Positions 47,101 through 56,677 of a DNA stretch of 64,000 nt are shown here, in pieces. Where the stretch lies: contig NZ_JAFMTR010000102.1 in NCBI RefSeq assembly GCF_018682675.1, forward strand, positions 25,203 through 89,202. Direction: 5' to 3'. Under the pieces are notes generated by a model. It was given only the letters and a program-made list of their open reading frames with translations. It made no database searches and had not been told where the DNA came from. Position 1 is the stretch's first letter. Each line of letters opens with the position of its first letter. The stretch is from Sphingopyxis soli. Its GTDB lineage: Bacteria > Pseudomonadota > Alphaproteobacteria > Sphingomonadales > Sphingomonadaceae. The translations under genes and the position numbers were made by a program.

Positions 47101-47282
47101 AACATGCCCTTGATCACCGAATCGCGAACGGTGGCCTGCACCTCGCAGAGCGAGCCGCCCTGGTCGCCGATCGAAAAACTATCGCGCAGCGTCGGGTCGC
47201 CGGCCTGCGCCAGCGCCGAGCCCGGCGCCGTTAGAGCCAGCGCCGCGACCAGCGACAGAAATTGCGGACGTCGAGCGGTCAT
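44187..47282 (-). CDS. Exported CHAT-domain (caspase-like) protein with TPR-like repeats
   Basis: 1031 residues from ATG 47282 with GGGGG about 8 bases upstream; an upstream TTG would add 7 residues. Signal peptide MTARRPQFLSLVAALALTAP...ALA. The N-terminal part has Cys-containing beta sequence (SLCEVQATVRD, SCVGDACTVKD), the middle (about 190-560) is helical TPR-like, and the C-terminal about 330 residues are a CHAT protease domain with His857 in FATHG and Cys906 in LSACDT. Predicted periplasmic or surface cysteine peptidase; an obvious candidate substrate is the TpsA exoprotein of the same cluster (inference). Confidence 0.88.
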   Translation of the reverse strand: MTARRPQFLSLVAALALTAPGSALAQAGDPTLRDSFSIGDQGGSLCEVQATVRDSVIKGMFDRAWLIVCRDASQPVGYVRMLRATPGEARARIDAGRSGTISCVGDACTVKDSAIGWTTRVEADGNTAYAVEGFSAYDDALRIALASIREKRVVPGQIKVATTSVGGNDGFARTLAGTIDVDKALAEGYRRNHSGDYAEAAEFFEALSRRALDDQAAADIDPTEFTLNRALQRSNLGEFAEADRLFGEVEAIPTSDPVQLRLRRNFRAIHALNQRDYDGAAAILQTPIPPLTDAVKVEDGAVTLTPEIAAGINSGANARTVRQASDRERLTPVERAQIIDAQATHLLGTVERLRGNPGAAKSAQLKGLTDAIAVREGRVTSIIRLRSQMLGELALAEEALGDNAAADARFQESINALAVEYPETNALASAQARYAAFLTRHGQDDKALGIYQGVVTALAGSQRSTTGMANMMAPYYRLLAARAATDPKAASDFFVASQLQVRPGVADTQAVLARELSSGSSDGARLFRQATTLNRDIERARIEDARLGQMPATPEINALRADLKTQLDNLSFQQAETIAKLSAFPQYRVVAPGKLDLAELQQVLRPDEAYLKMLVVGDAVYAMLIGPDSALLWKSDIGAQGLENAVDTIRSTISIVENGKRVTYPFDAATARKLYTRLFAPAADRLPSIPHLIFEPDGAMLRLPINLLITSDQGLAEYEQRVADPNADAFDMRGIAWLGRTTRPSTAVSALAFRNARQAPPSSAAREYFGLGENLPVKGGILPSTGTRGGIAGGVDDSCQWDVTQWSRPISADELVTATRTMNRDAATLLTGGAFTDTAVKNRGDLGDYRIIHFATHGLVTAPRPSCPARPALVTSFGDQDSDGLLTFQEIFDLRINADLVILSACDTAGAATVAATREAGVASGGGNALDGLVRSFIGAGGRSVIASHWPAPDDFDATKRLIGGLFAAPQGESVADALWATQTKLMDDRQTSHPYYWAGFAIIGDGGQALLHDTPSTTAQHGGTAGRAAR

Positions 47283-47432
47283 CACCAAATCCCCCAAACC
47301 CAAGCCTGAAGGCGCCGTGCCCGCGATATCGGCGGCAAGGCGCAGTCTTTAACGCTGCGGTACGACCCATCCCGTCGGCGCGGACCCTAAACCCATCATC
47401 CGAAAAAGGGAAGTGATCTGCGGCACAGCGCC

Positions 47433-47461
47433 TTGCGCGCTTTGGCACAGCCACCTATCTG
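47433..47461 (+). promoter_or_regulatory. Candidate promoter for DUF1476 gene
   Basis: TTGCGC, 17 bases, TATCTG, ending 35 bases before the ATG at 47497. Moderate match to sigma-70 elements. Confidence 0.35.
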
Positions 47462-47496
47462 GACGCTGAAACCCCAAATTTCCGGTGAGGACAAAG

Positions 47497-47823
47497 ATGA
47501 GCGCATTCGACGATCGTGAACGGGCATTCGAGGCGAAGTTCGCCCGCGACCAGGAAGTGCAGTTCCGCATCATCGCGCGCCGCAACCGCCTGGTCGGCGA
47601 ATGGGCAGCCGAGCGCATGGGGCTGACGCCGGAAGAGACCGACGCCTATGCCAAGGCGGTCGTGCAGGCCGATTTCGAGGAAGCGGGCGACGAGGACGTC
47701 ATCCGCAAGCTGGCGGGCGACCTGACCGCGGCGGGCGTCGAGATCAGCGATGCGGAAATCCGCGCGGTGCTCAACGACAAGACCGCCGAGGCGCGCCGCC
47801 AGTTCATGGACAGCCAGAACTGA
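47497..47823 (+). CDS. DUF1476 protein (F1-ATPase inhibitor zeta-subunit type)
   Basis: 108 residues from ATG 47497 with GAGGAC upstream. The family hallmark FDDRERAFEAKFARDQEVQFRI is present, followed by a four-helix body (RRNRLVGEWAAERMGL). In Paracoccus the DUF1476 protein is the zeta subunit that inhibits ATP hydrolysis by F1; many alphaproteobacterial members inhibit weakly or not at all. First gene of a short operon with bolA and grxD. Confidence 0.9.
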   Translation: MSAFDDRERAFEAKFARDQEVQFRIIARRNRLVGEWAAERMGLTPEETDAYAKAVVQADFEEAGDEDVIRKLAGDLTAAGVEISDAEIRAVLNDKTAEARRQFMDSQN

Positions 47824-47833
47824 GGCGGCCGTC

Positions 47834-48067
47834 ATGGGTATGCGCGAGGATGATCTGAAGGCGATGATCGAGGCGGCGTTTCCCGATGCCATGGTCTCGA
47901 TCACCGATCTGGCAGGCGACAACGACCATTATGCGGCGCATGTCGTCAGCGAATCCTTTCGCGGACTGACCCGCGTTGCCCAGCACAAGGCGGTCTATGC
48001 CGCGCTCGGCGGGCGCATGGGCGGCGAACTTCATGCCTTGCAATTGACCACCGGCGTTCCTTCATAG
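47834..48067 (+). CDS. BolA/IbaG family protein
   Basis: 77 residues from ATG 47834, 10 bases after the DUF1476 stop. The BolA fold is visible in AFPDAMVSITDLAGDNDHYAA, with the conserved HYAA...VVSESFRGLTRVAQHKAVYAALGG. It lies directly upstream of a monothiol glutaredoxin; BolA-Grx4 pairs bind a shared 2Fe-2S cluster through Grx Cys and BolA His, which fits the order here. Confidence 0.93.
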   Translation: MGMREDDLKAMIEAAFPDAMVSITDLAGDNDHYAAHVVSESFRGLTRVAQHKAVYAALGGRMGGELHALQLTTGVPS

Positions 48068-48118
48068 GGGCGAGACGCAATTCCTTTTTCGGCGCGACGC
48101 GCCACCGGAGACATTCAA

Positions 48119-48451
48119 ATGAGCGATCCCGCCGTCCACGACCGTATTTCAAAACTGGTCGCCGATCATCCCGTGCTGCTGTTCATGAAGGGCACGCCGC
48201 TGTTCCCCCAGTGCGGCTTTTCCTCGCGCGCGATCGCGATGCTCGACCGTCTCGGTATCGAATATGACACCGTCGATGTGCTGCAGGACATGGAGATCCG
48301 CCAGGGAATCAAGGAATTCTCGGACTGGCCGACGATCCCCCAGCTTTATGTGAAGGGCGAATTCGTCGGCGGTTCCGACATCATGATGGAGATGTGGGAA
48401 GCAGGCGAGCTTCATCAGTTGATGGACGGTGTTCCGACGCGGGCGGAATAG
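48119..48451 (+). CDS. grxD: Monothiol glutaredoxin (Grx4/GrxD type)
   Basis: 110 residues. Active site CGFS in KGTPLFPQCGFSSRAIAMLD, with the glutathione-binding WPTIPQLYVKGEFVGGSDI. Functions in FeS cluster transfer, in this context with the BolA protein encoded 51 bases upstream. A strong terminator follows. Confidence 0.95.
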   Translation: MSDPAVHDRISKLVADHPVLLFMKGTPLFPQCGFSSRAIAMLDRLGIEYDTVDVLQDMEIRQGIKEFSDWPTIPQLYVKGEFVGGSDIMMEMWEAGELHQLMDGVPTRAE

Positions 48452-48477
48452 GTCCGGTCGAAATGCGATGGTTGCAG

Positions 48478-48503
48478 GGGCGGCCTTGGGCCGCCCTTTT
48501 CTT
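48478..48503 (+). terminator. Rho-independent terminator after grxD
   Basis: Perfect 8-bp stem GGGCGGCC-TTG-GGCCGCCC followed by TTTTCTT, 27 bases past the grxD stop. Confidence 0.85.
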
Positions 48504-48543
48504 GTACGCCCTGTCTGTCTTGGGGTGGGGAGCGGCCCTTCAA

Positions 48544-48567
48544 ATCCTCCCCGCAAGCGGGGAGGAT
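48544..48567. repeat. Isolated hairpin like the outer arm of family D
   Basis: ATCCTCCCCGC-AA-GCGGGGAGGAT, an 11-bp perfect stem. It has the ATCCTCCCC/GGGGAGGAT ends of the larger elements without inner parts, between grxD and bioA (convergent). Confidence 0.6.
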
Positions 48568-48617
48568 CTTATGGCCACGTCCGGTCGTTGCCGGTCATGG
48601 AAGCCAAATATCATCTT

Positions 48618-49922
48618 TCACCCGAAACCCGCCGCTTCCTGCATGTCCTCGACCGCATCGAGCGACGCAGCGATCGCGGCCCATACCGCCGCCAGTTCGT
48701 CCGGTGCGATACAATAGGGGGGCATGAGGTACACCGAATTGCCGAGCGGACGGAGGAGGACACCCCGGTCGCGGTAGAAGGCGATCAGGCGTGGGTTGAG
48801 GTTCGAAAGATAGCCTCCGTCGGACACGACGATGTCGAGCGCCGCGATGGTGCCGAGGCGGCGGGGATTGGCGATCCGCGGGTCGTGCGACAACATAGCG
48901 AGGTGCGCAGCTTGCGCATCGGCGAGGGTGTCGATCCGCTGTTGAACGGGTTCGTCGCGCCAGATTTCGAGGTTCGCGTTCGCCGCCGCGCAGGCGATCG
49001 GGTTCGCGGTGTAGCTGCTCGAATGATAGAAGGTTCTGGCGCGGTCGGTCGAATAGTGCGCCTGATAGATCGGCTCGATGCAGAGCGTCACCGCGAGCGG
49101 CATCGCGCCGCCGGTCAGACCCTTCGACAGGCAGACGATATCGGGGATCACACCCGCAGAATCGCAGGCGAAGCGCGTGCCGGTGCGGCCCCAGCCGGTC
49201 ATGACCTCGTCGGCGATGAACAGGACGCCGTGGCGGGCGCAGATCGCGCGCATTTCGGCGAGCACCCATGCGGGATAGATGAGCATCCCGCCCGCGCCAA
49301 GGATCAAAGGCTCGACGATGAAGGCGGCGGGCGCGCTGCCCGTTTCGCGGCCTGCGCACGCCGCTTCGAGCGCGTCGAGCGTCGCTTGCTCCATCCCTTC
49401 GCGCGGGAAGGGGATGGTGCCGACGTCGAACAGCAAAGGTTGCCAGGCGCGGTTGTAAACGCCGCGTTCGCCGACCGACATCGTGCCGATCGTGTCGCCG
49501 TGATAGCTATGCTCGAGGACGAGGATGCGGCTGCGCGGCTCGCCGATGTGGAACCAATAGCCGAGCGCCATCTTGAGCGCGACCTCGACGCTGGTCGAAC
49601 CCGAGTCCGAGAAGAAGACGCGCGTGAGCGGATCGGGGGTGATGCGGATCAGCTCGGCGGCGAGCGTCTCGGCGGGCGCGTGCGTCCAGCCCGCGAAGAT
49701 GAGCTGGTCGAGCCTTTCGGTCTGGTCGCGGATCGCGGCCATGATGCGCGGGTGCGCGTGGCCGTGGGTCGTGACCCACCAGGACGAGATGGCGTCAATC
49801 CAGCTGTTGCCCTGCGCGTCATACAGGCGAGCGCCTTCGCCGCGCGCGATCAGCGGGATGCGATCGCCGAGGCCGTGCTGGGTGAAGGGGTGCCAGATGG
49901 GGGATTGGTGGTCGAGCCTCAT
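48618..49922 (-). CDS. bioA: Adenosylmethionine-8-amino-7-oxononanoate aminotransferase
   Basis: PLP-dependent biotin synthesis enzyme making 7,8-diaminononanoate. 434 residues. N-terminal IWHPFTQHGLGD, SSWWVTTHGHAHP, GSTSVEVALKMALGYW, FIADEVMTGWGRTG and the PLP Lys in CLSKGLTGGAMPLAVT. Third gene of bioF-bioD-bioA, separated from bioD by a perfect inverted repeat. Confidence 0.97.
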   Translation of the reverse strand: MRLDHQSPIWHPFTQHGLGDRIPLIARGEGARLYDAQGNSWIDAISSWWVTTHGHAHPRIMAAIRDQTERLDQLIFAGWTHAPAETLAAELIRITPDPLTRVFFSDSGSTSVEVALKMALGYWFHIGEPRSRILVLEHSYHGDTIGTMSVGERGVYNRAWQPLLFDVGTIPFPREGMEQATLDALEAACAGRETGSAPAAFIVEPLILGAGGMLIYPAWVLAEMRAICARHGVLFIADEVMTGWGRTGTRFACDSAGVIPDIVCLSKGLTGGAMPLAVTLCIEPIYQAHYSTDRARTFYHSSSYTANPIACAAANANLEIWRDEPVQQRIDTLADAQAAHLAMLSHDPRIANPRRLGTIAALDIVVSDGGYLSNLNPRLIAFYRDRGVLLRPLGNSVYLMPPYCIAPDELAAVWAAIAASLDAVEDMQEAAGFG

Positions 49923-49941
49923 AGGGGTGCCTTATATTGCA

Positions 49942-50021
49942 TCGTCATCCCGGCGAAGGCCGGGATCTCAACTTTGCACTCTGACGCGCCGGCGAGATCC
50001 CGGCCTTCGCCGGGATGACGA
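49942..50021. repeat. Perfect 28-base inverted repeat between bioD and bioA
   Basis: Arms at 49942-49969 and 49994-50021 are exact reverse complements; each arm also self-pairs (CCCGGC-GAAG-GCCGGG). The loop is 24 bases. It lies immediately after the bioD stop, between two co-oriented bio genes. Confidence 0.85.
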
Positions 50022-50022
50022 A

Positions 50023-50631
50023 CTATCGGAAGTCGGCGCAATCGAAGTTCGCCTCGAACGCGGCCGCGAGGGTGTCCGGCGTCAGCGGATCGACGATCGG
50101 CAGGCGACCGAGGCGGCGCACACCGCCCATCTCGGGGATGATCGCTTCGCTGTCGGGCATGGCCTCGCCGAGAAACGCGATGCCGTGGATGGGGACGCCG
50201 CGGCGCTTCAGCGCCTCGATCGTCAGCAGGCTGTGGTTGATCGTCCCGAGGACGGTGCGGGCGCAGACGATCACCGGGATCTGCCAGCGCGCGAAGAGAT
50301 CGGCGTAGAGCAGATTGCGCGTGACGGGCACCAGCGCGCCGCCTGCGCCTTCGACGATCAGCTCGCCTTCGGGCGGGGTGAGCGCGTCGGGTTCGACGGT
50401 GACGCCGTCGATCTCCGCGGCGAGGTGCGGCGAGGCAGGGGTGACGAGGCGGTACGCCTCGGGCCGCACGCGAACCCCGGCGAGACGCGCGACAGCCTGG
50501 CTGTCGGTTTCCTCGTCGAGGCCCGACTGGATCGGCTTCCAATAGGGTGTGCCCATCGCGCCCGCGAGTGCGGCCGAAAAGACGGTCTTGCCGATGCCGG
50601 TGTCGGTGCCGGTGATGACGAAGCGGGTCAT
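50023..50631 (-). CDS. bioD: Dethiobiotin synthetase
   Basis: ATP-dependent carboxylase closing the ureido ring of dethiobiotin. 202 residues from ATG 50631. P-loop [16 protein letters not shown], substrate residues [13 protein letters not shown] and [15 protein letters not shown] overlaps the bioF stop (ATGA). Confidence 0.95.
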   Translation of the reverse strand: MTRFVITGTDTGIGKTVFSAALAGAMGTPYWKPIQSGLDEETDSQAVARLAGVRVRPEAYRLVTPASPHLAAEIDGVTVEPDALTPPEGELIVEGAGGALVPVTRNLLYADLFARWQIPVIVCARTVLGTINHSLLTIEALKRRGVPIHGIAFLGEAMPDSEAIIPEMGGVRRLGRLPIVDPLTPDTLAAAFEANFDCADFR

Positions 50632-51761
50632 GCCGCGGCCATAGCGGCCGAAAGGCTCTCGGTCATCGCGTCGATTTCGCGTTCGCCCACGTTCAGTGTG
50701 ATCGCGATGCGCAGCCGCGCGGTGCCGTGCGGGACGGTTGGCGGGCGGATGCCACGGATGTCGAAACCGTCGGCCTGCAGCGCGGCGGCGATCCGCATCG
50801 TGCGGGCGTTGTCGCCGATCACGACCGGGATGATCTGGCTGCCACTGGCGGGGAGACCGAGCGCGGCGAGGCGCGCTTCGGTGCGGCGGACCAGGCCGTG
50901 GAGGCGGCCCTGCCGTTCGGGCTCGTTCGCGACGATCTCGAGCGCCTGGCGCACGAGCCACGCCATCAGCGGTGAGGGGGCGGTCGAGAAGATGAAGGGG
51001 CGGCCGCGGTTGACGATGAAGTCGCGGACGATCGCCGGGGCGCAGACCAGCGCGCCTTCGCAGCCCAGCGCCTTGCCGCAGGTGTGCAGCGCGATCAGAT
51101 TGTCGCGGCCGGCAAGGTCGTGCGCGAGCCCTTGCCCGGCCGGGCCATAGACGCCCGTCGCATGCGCCTCGTCAACGATCAGCACGCCGTCGTGGCGGTC
51201 GGCGACCTCGGCGAGATCGGCGAGCGGTGCGCGGTCGCCATCCATCGAATAAAGGCTTTCGACGGCGATCCACGGCGTGCCGACCCCGCCGCCCGCGCGC
51301 CAGCGCCGGATGATGTCGTCGAAGGCCTGCGCGTCATTGTGGCGCGCCTCGACATGCCCGGCGCGGCCGAGCTTCATGCCGTCGTGCGCGCTCGCGTGGA
51401 TGAGTTCGTCGTGGACTACGAGGTCGCCGCGCTGCGGCAAGGTGGAGAAGATCGCGGCATTGGCCGCGAAACCCGTCGGAAAGAAGAGCGCAGCCTCGCT
51501 GCCATAATGGCGCGCGGCGTGCGCTTCGAGCGCTTCATGCTCGTCATGATTGCCGCGCAGTAGGCGCGATCCGCCCGAGCCCGCCGGCAGGCCGCGCTGC
51601 AGTCCCTGCGCGACCGCTTCGTTCAGCGCATAGGAGCCCGCGAGGCCGAGATAGTCGTTCGAAGCGAAATCGAGCCCGGTGCGCGGCGCGAGCGCACGGC
51701 GGCGATCGTCGGCGGCGAGCGCTTCGAGGTCGGCGCGGTGGGCGGTGAAGATATTCGCCAT
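50628..51761 (-). CDS. bioF: 8-amino-7-oxononanoate synthase
   Basis: PLP enzyme condensing pimeloyl-thioester with alanine. 377 residues. [41 protein letters not shown] and the PLP Lys in [12 protein letters not shown]. First gene of the biotin operon; bioB, bioC and bioH are not in the window. The ribosome-binding site is weak (AGGCAAA). Confidence 0.95.
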   Translation of the reverse strand: MANIFTAHRADLEALAADDRRRALAPRTGLDFASNDYLGLAGSYALNEAVAQGLQRGLPAGSGGSRLLRGNHDEHEALEAHAARHYGSEAALFFPTGFAANAAIFSTLPQRGDLVVHDELIHASAHDGMKLGRAGHVEARHNDAQAFDDIIRRWRAGGGVGTPWIAVESLYSMDGDRAPLADLAEVADRHDGVLIVDEAHATGVYGPAGQGLAHDLAGRDNLIALHTCGKALGCEGALVCAPAIVRDFIVNRGRPFIFSTAPSPLMAWLVRQALEIVANEPERQGRLHGLVRRTEARLAALGLPASGSQIIPVVIGDNARTMRIAAALQADGFDIRGIRPPTVPHGTARLRIAITLNVGEREIDAMTESLSAAMAAA

Positions 51762-51805
51762 TTTGCCTCATATGTCCGAGACGGTGGTCGTCAGCGGCCG
51801 TTTCG

Positions 51806-51942
51806 ATCCTCCCCGTGGCGGAGCCATGGGGAGGTGGCAGCCCGCAGGGCTGACGGAGGGGCTGGTAGCGTACCTTTGCTGGCCGCTCCACCACGTCCTT
51901 CGGACGCGGTCCCCCTCCCCATGGCTGCGCCACGGGGAGGAT
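51806..51942. repeat. Short copy of the hairpin element (family D)
   Basis: Outer arms ATCCTCCCCGTGGC-GGA-GCCATGGGGAGG and its inverted copy, identical but for one loop base. Inner left hairpin GCAGCCCGCAGGGCTGA with GGAGGGGC; inner right CGCTCCACCACG with GTCCTTCGGAC. Only 23 bases separate the halves and there is no gene. Located between ilvC and bioF. Confidence 0.8.
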
Positions 51943-51947
51943 TCCGA

Positions 51948-53590
<1,643 letters not shown>

Positions 53591-53591
53591 A

Positions 53592-53852
53592 ATGCTAACC
53601 TTCCCCTCTCCCCTTGCGGGGGTGCGGGGTTGAATTGCCCCCGGCAATTCAAGTTCGTGCCGGGGGCACGAACGACCCCGCGCCGGATGTGAAGACTTGG
53701 CAGCTTGCTGCCTAGTCGGAGCTGGGTGAGGGGTATGCGAGCCGCGGGCTCGCGCGGTCCGGCGGACCGCTCCCCCTCTCTAAGACTTGCTAGGCGGCAA
53801 GCCGCCAAGCCAAGTCTTGTCTCCCCCGCCAGGGGGGAGAAGATTGAAGTTG
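53592..53852. repeat. Composite palindromic repeat between ilvB and ilvN
   Basis: Several hairpins in series: CCCCTTGCGGGGG; TTGAATTGCCCCCGGCAATTCAA; GTTCGTGCCGGGGGCACGAAC; AGACTTGGCAGC...; GCGGTCCGGCGGACCGC; and a GGCGGCAAGCCGCC core between AGACTTG and CAAGTCT. It occupies the whole ilvB-ilvN gap and abuts the ilvN ribosome-binding site. It contains CTCCCCCTC and GGGTGAGGGG blocks recalling family D but with different parts. Confidence 0.7.
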
Positions 53853-53858
53853 CGATCA

Positions 53859-55613
53859 TCACACCAGCGCTTTCGCTTCGTCGTCCATCGTTCCGACGAT
53901 GTCGTTCGGCTGGAGGATCATGTCGGTATGCGCCGCGCCCGAGGGAATCATCGGGAAGCAGTTGGCAAGCTTCGCAACGCGGCAGTCGACGATCACCGGG
54001 CCCGGGGTCTCGATCATCGTCCGGATGCCGTCTTCGAGCTCGCCGAGCGTGTCGATGCGCAGCCCCGTCCAGCCATAGGCGTCGGCGAGTTTCACGAAGT
54101 CGGGCAGGCTGTCCGAATAGCTGTTCGAATAGCGGCTTTCATAGGTCAGTTCCTGCCACTGGCGGACCATCCCCATCCATTCGTTGTTGAGGATGAAGAT
54201 CTTGACCGGCAGGCGGTACTGGCTGACCGTGCCCATTTCCTGGATGTTCATCTGAAGGCTGGCTTCGCCCGCGATGCAGATGACGAGGCGGTTCGGGTGC
54301 GCGATCTGCGCCCCGACCGCGGCGGGGAAGCCGTACCCCATCGTGCCGAGCCCGCCCGAGGTGAGCCAGCGGTTGGGGGCCGAGAAGCCGAAATGCTGCG
54401 CCGCCCACATCTGGTGCTGGCCGACCTCGGTCGTGATGATCGGGTCGCGGCCGCGCGTCGCGTCGAACAGCGCTTTCACCGCGCGTTGCGGCATGATGTC
54501 GGCTTGCGGCTCCTTCGCCTCGGGGAAGTCGAGGCAGCGCGTCGCGCGCCAGCCGTCGATGCGCCGCCACCATTCGCCATAGTCGCGCGCCTTGAGCCCC
54601 TTGTCCTGCCACGCCGCGATCAGCGCATCGAGCGCGCGGCCGGCATCGCCGACGACCGCGAGGTCGACGGGGACGATCTTGTTGATCGAGCTGCGGTCGA
54701 TGTCGATGTGGATCTTCTTCGCCTCGGGCGCGAAGGCGTCGAGGCGGCCGGTGACGCGGTCGTCGAAGCGCGCGCCGACCGCGATGATCAGGTCGGCGCG
54801 GTTCATCGCCATGTTCGATTCGAACGTGCCGTGCATCCCGAGCATCCCGAGCCATTTCGGATCGTCGGCAGGAAAGGCGCCAAGGCCCATCAGCGTCGAC
54901 GTGATCGGGGCGCCGGTCAGCGACACGAACTGGCGCAGCGCCGCACTGGCGTCGGGACCGGCGTTGATGACGCCGCCACCCGTGTAGAAGACCGGGCGCT
55001 CGGCCGCGGCGATCAGGTCGATCGCGGCGTCGATCGCATCGGCGTCGGGCTCGACCTGCGGACGGTAGCTTTTGTGCTCGATGATCCCGGGCACCGTGTA
55101 GGTGCCGGTCGCGACCTGCACATTCTTCGGAATGTCGATCACGACCGGACCCGGGCGGCCGTGGGTCGCGATATGGAAGGCCTCGTGGATGATGGGCCCG
55201 AGCCGGTCGGGGTCCATGACGAGATAATTATGCTTGGTGCAGTGGCGCGTGATACCCACCGTGTCGCATTCCTGGAAGGCGTCGGTGCCGATCAGCGTCG
55301 TCGGAACCTGACCCGTCAGCACGACCATCGGGATGCTGTCGAGCAGCGCGTCGGTGATGCCGGTGACGGCATTGGTCGCGCCCGGCCCCGAGGTGACGAG
55401 CACGACGCCGGGTTTGCCCGTCGAACGCGCATAGCCTTCGGCCGCGTGGGTTGCGGCTTGTTCGTGGCGGACGAGGATGTGCTTGATCGTCGGGTGTTTG
55501 TAGAGCGCGTCGTAAATGGGAAGGACCGCGCCGCCCGGATAGCCGAACACCGTGTCGACCCCGAGGTCGACCAGCGCCTGAACCACCATGTCGGCACCAC
55601 TCATTTCCGTCAC
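53859..55613 (-). CDS. ilvB: Acetolactate synthase large subunit
   Basis: ThDP-dependent first common enzyme of branched-chain amino acid synthesis. 584 residues from a GTG at 55613 behind AAAGGAG. Catalytic Glu in VRHEQAATHAAEG, FAD region, and the ThDP-binding GEASLQMNIQEMG, where Glu replaces the more usual Asp. Heads the ilvB-ilvN-ilvC unit. Confidence 0.96.
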   Translation of the reverse strand: MTEMSGADMVVQALVDLGVDTVFGYPGGAVLPIYDALYKHPTIKHILVRHEQAATHAAEGYARSTGKPGVVLVTSGPGATNAVTGITDALLDSIPMVVLTGQVPTTLIGTDAFQECDTVGITRHCTKHNYLVMDPDRLGPIIHEAFHIATHGRPGPVVIDIPKNVQVATGTYTVPGIIEHKSYRPQVEPDADAIDAAIDLIAAAERPVFYTGGGVINAGPDASAALRQFVSLTGAPITSTLMGLGAFPADDPKWLGMLGMHGTFESNMAMNRADLIIAVGARFDDRVTGRLDAFAPEAKKIHIDIDRSSINKIVPVDLAVVGDAGRALDALIAAWQDKGLKARDYGEWWRRIDGWRATRCLDFPEAKEPQADIMPQRAVKALFDATRGRDPIITTEVGQHQMWAAQHFGFSAPNRWLTSGGLGTMGYGFPAAVGAQIAHPNRLVICIAGEASLQMNIQEMGTVSQYRLPVKIFILNNEWMGMVRQWQELTYESRYSNSYSDSLPDFVKLADAYGWTGLRIDTLGELEDGIRTMIETPGPVIVDCRVAKLANCFPMIPSGAAHTDMILQPNDIVGTMDDEAKALV

Positions 55614-55652
55614 GACGAAACTCCTTTCTCAACGCCTGCAAACCCAGGAATC

Positions 55653-55665
55653 CGCACATTGTGCG
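55653..55665 (-). promoter_or_regulatory. Palindrome in ilvB leader
   Basis: CGCACATTGTGCG, a perfect 13-base palindrome between the candidate promoter and the ilvB ribosome-binding site. Could be a repressor site or a small hairpin. Confidence 0.3.
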
Positions 55666-55682
55666 TTGCAGCAGGTCGGCGG

Positions 55683-55711
55683 GCAATAGGTGTATGATTC
55701 TATCCTGTCAA
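55683..55711 (-). promoter_or_regulatory. Candidate ilvB promoter
   Basis: Minus strand TTGACA, 17 bases, TATTGC. The -35 overlaps the last codons of miaA, in a locally AT-rich stretch (55705-55775). Confidence 0.4.
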
Positions 55712-56677
55712 CAGCTTATCACGTAATTTAATTGCAATTTTGTTGACATTATAATTGTTTAATGATTCGACATGGCGTGGCCAATCGGCGGGAAATTGAT
55801 GGCGGAACCACGTATATTGGCGCTTGGCGTATTGGCGGGTCGCCGCCTGCGCCTGTTCGAGCGCGTCGGCGCGGCCGATCTCTCCGCGAAGACAGGCGGC
55901 GATCTGGGGGACGCCGATCGCGCGCATGACGGGCAGGGCGGGATCGAGATTGCGGCGCAGCAGCGCCTCGACCTCTCCGATCGCGCCGCGGTCGAACATC
56001 GTCGCGAGGCGTTGGTCGCAGCGGTCGCGGAGCCAATCGCGCGGGGGGAGCAGGATCAGCGGGGCGAGCGCGATGGTGCCGGCGATGCCGCCCTCGCGCG
56101 CCTCCTGCCATGCCGCCAGCGTCCGGCCGGTCGAACGGACAACCTCGAGCGCGCGGGCGACGCGGGTGGTGTCGGCAGGATTGAGGCGCGCCGCGGCTTC
56201 GGGATCGGCTTTGGCCAGCGCGGCATGGGCCTCAACCACGGGAAGCGCGCGCACGGCATCGCGGATTTCGGGGTCGATCTTGGGCACCGGCGCAATCCCG
56301 TAAAGCAGGGTGCGCAGATAAAGTCCCGTACCGCCCACGAGAATCGGAACCTTCCCGGCGGCATGGGCGTGGGAAATGACGCCGCGCGCCTCGTCGGACC
56401 AGCGCGCGGCATTATGCGCTTGCGAGCCGTCGATATGGCCGAAAAGATGGTGGGGCACGCCCTCCATCTCCTCGCGCGACGGACGCGCCGAAAGGATGGC
56501 GAGGTCGGCATAGACCTGGCTCGCGTCGGCATTGACGACCAGCGCGTCGGTGCCCGTCCCGCTCAGGGATGTCGCGAGCGCTACCGCCAAAGCGCTCTTG
56601 CCGCTCGCGGTTGGTCCGGCGATAAGCGCGACGGGCGGCAGGCCCGCGCGAACGAAAGAGACAGAAGGAGAAGCCAT
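55700..56677 (-). CDS. miaA: tRNA dimethylallyltransferase
   Basis: Prenylates A37 of tRNAs reading UNN codons. 325 residues. P-loop [39 protein letters not shown] and [12 protein letters not shown]. The start ATG (56677) shares bases with the divergent serB ATG; no good ribosome-binding site precedes it, so a leaderless or alternative start is possible. The last 20 codons are unusually AT-rich ([19 protein letters not shown]). Confidence 0.93.
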   Translation of the reverse strand: MASPSVSFVRAGLPPVALIAGPTASGKSALAVALATSLSGTGTDALVVNADASQVYADLAILSARPSREEMEGVPHHLFGHIDGSQAHNAARWSDEARGVISHAHAAGKVPILVGGTGLYLRTLLYGIAPVPKIDPEIRDAVRALPVVEAHAALAKADPEAAARLNPADTTRVARALEVVRSTGRTLAAWQEAREGGIAGTIALAPLILLPPRDWLRDRCDQRLATMFDRGAIGEVEALLRRNLDPALPVMRAIGVPQIAACLRGEIGRADALEQAQAATRQYAKRQYTWFRHQFPADWPRHVESLNNYNVNKIAIKLRDKLLTG

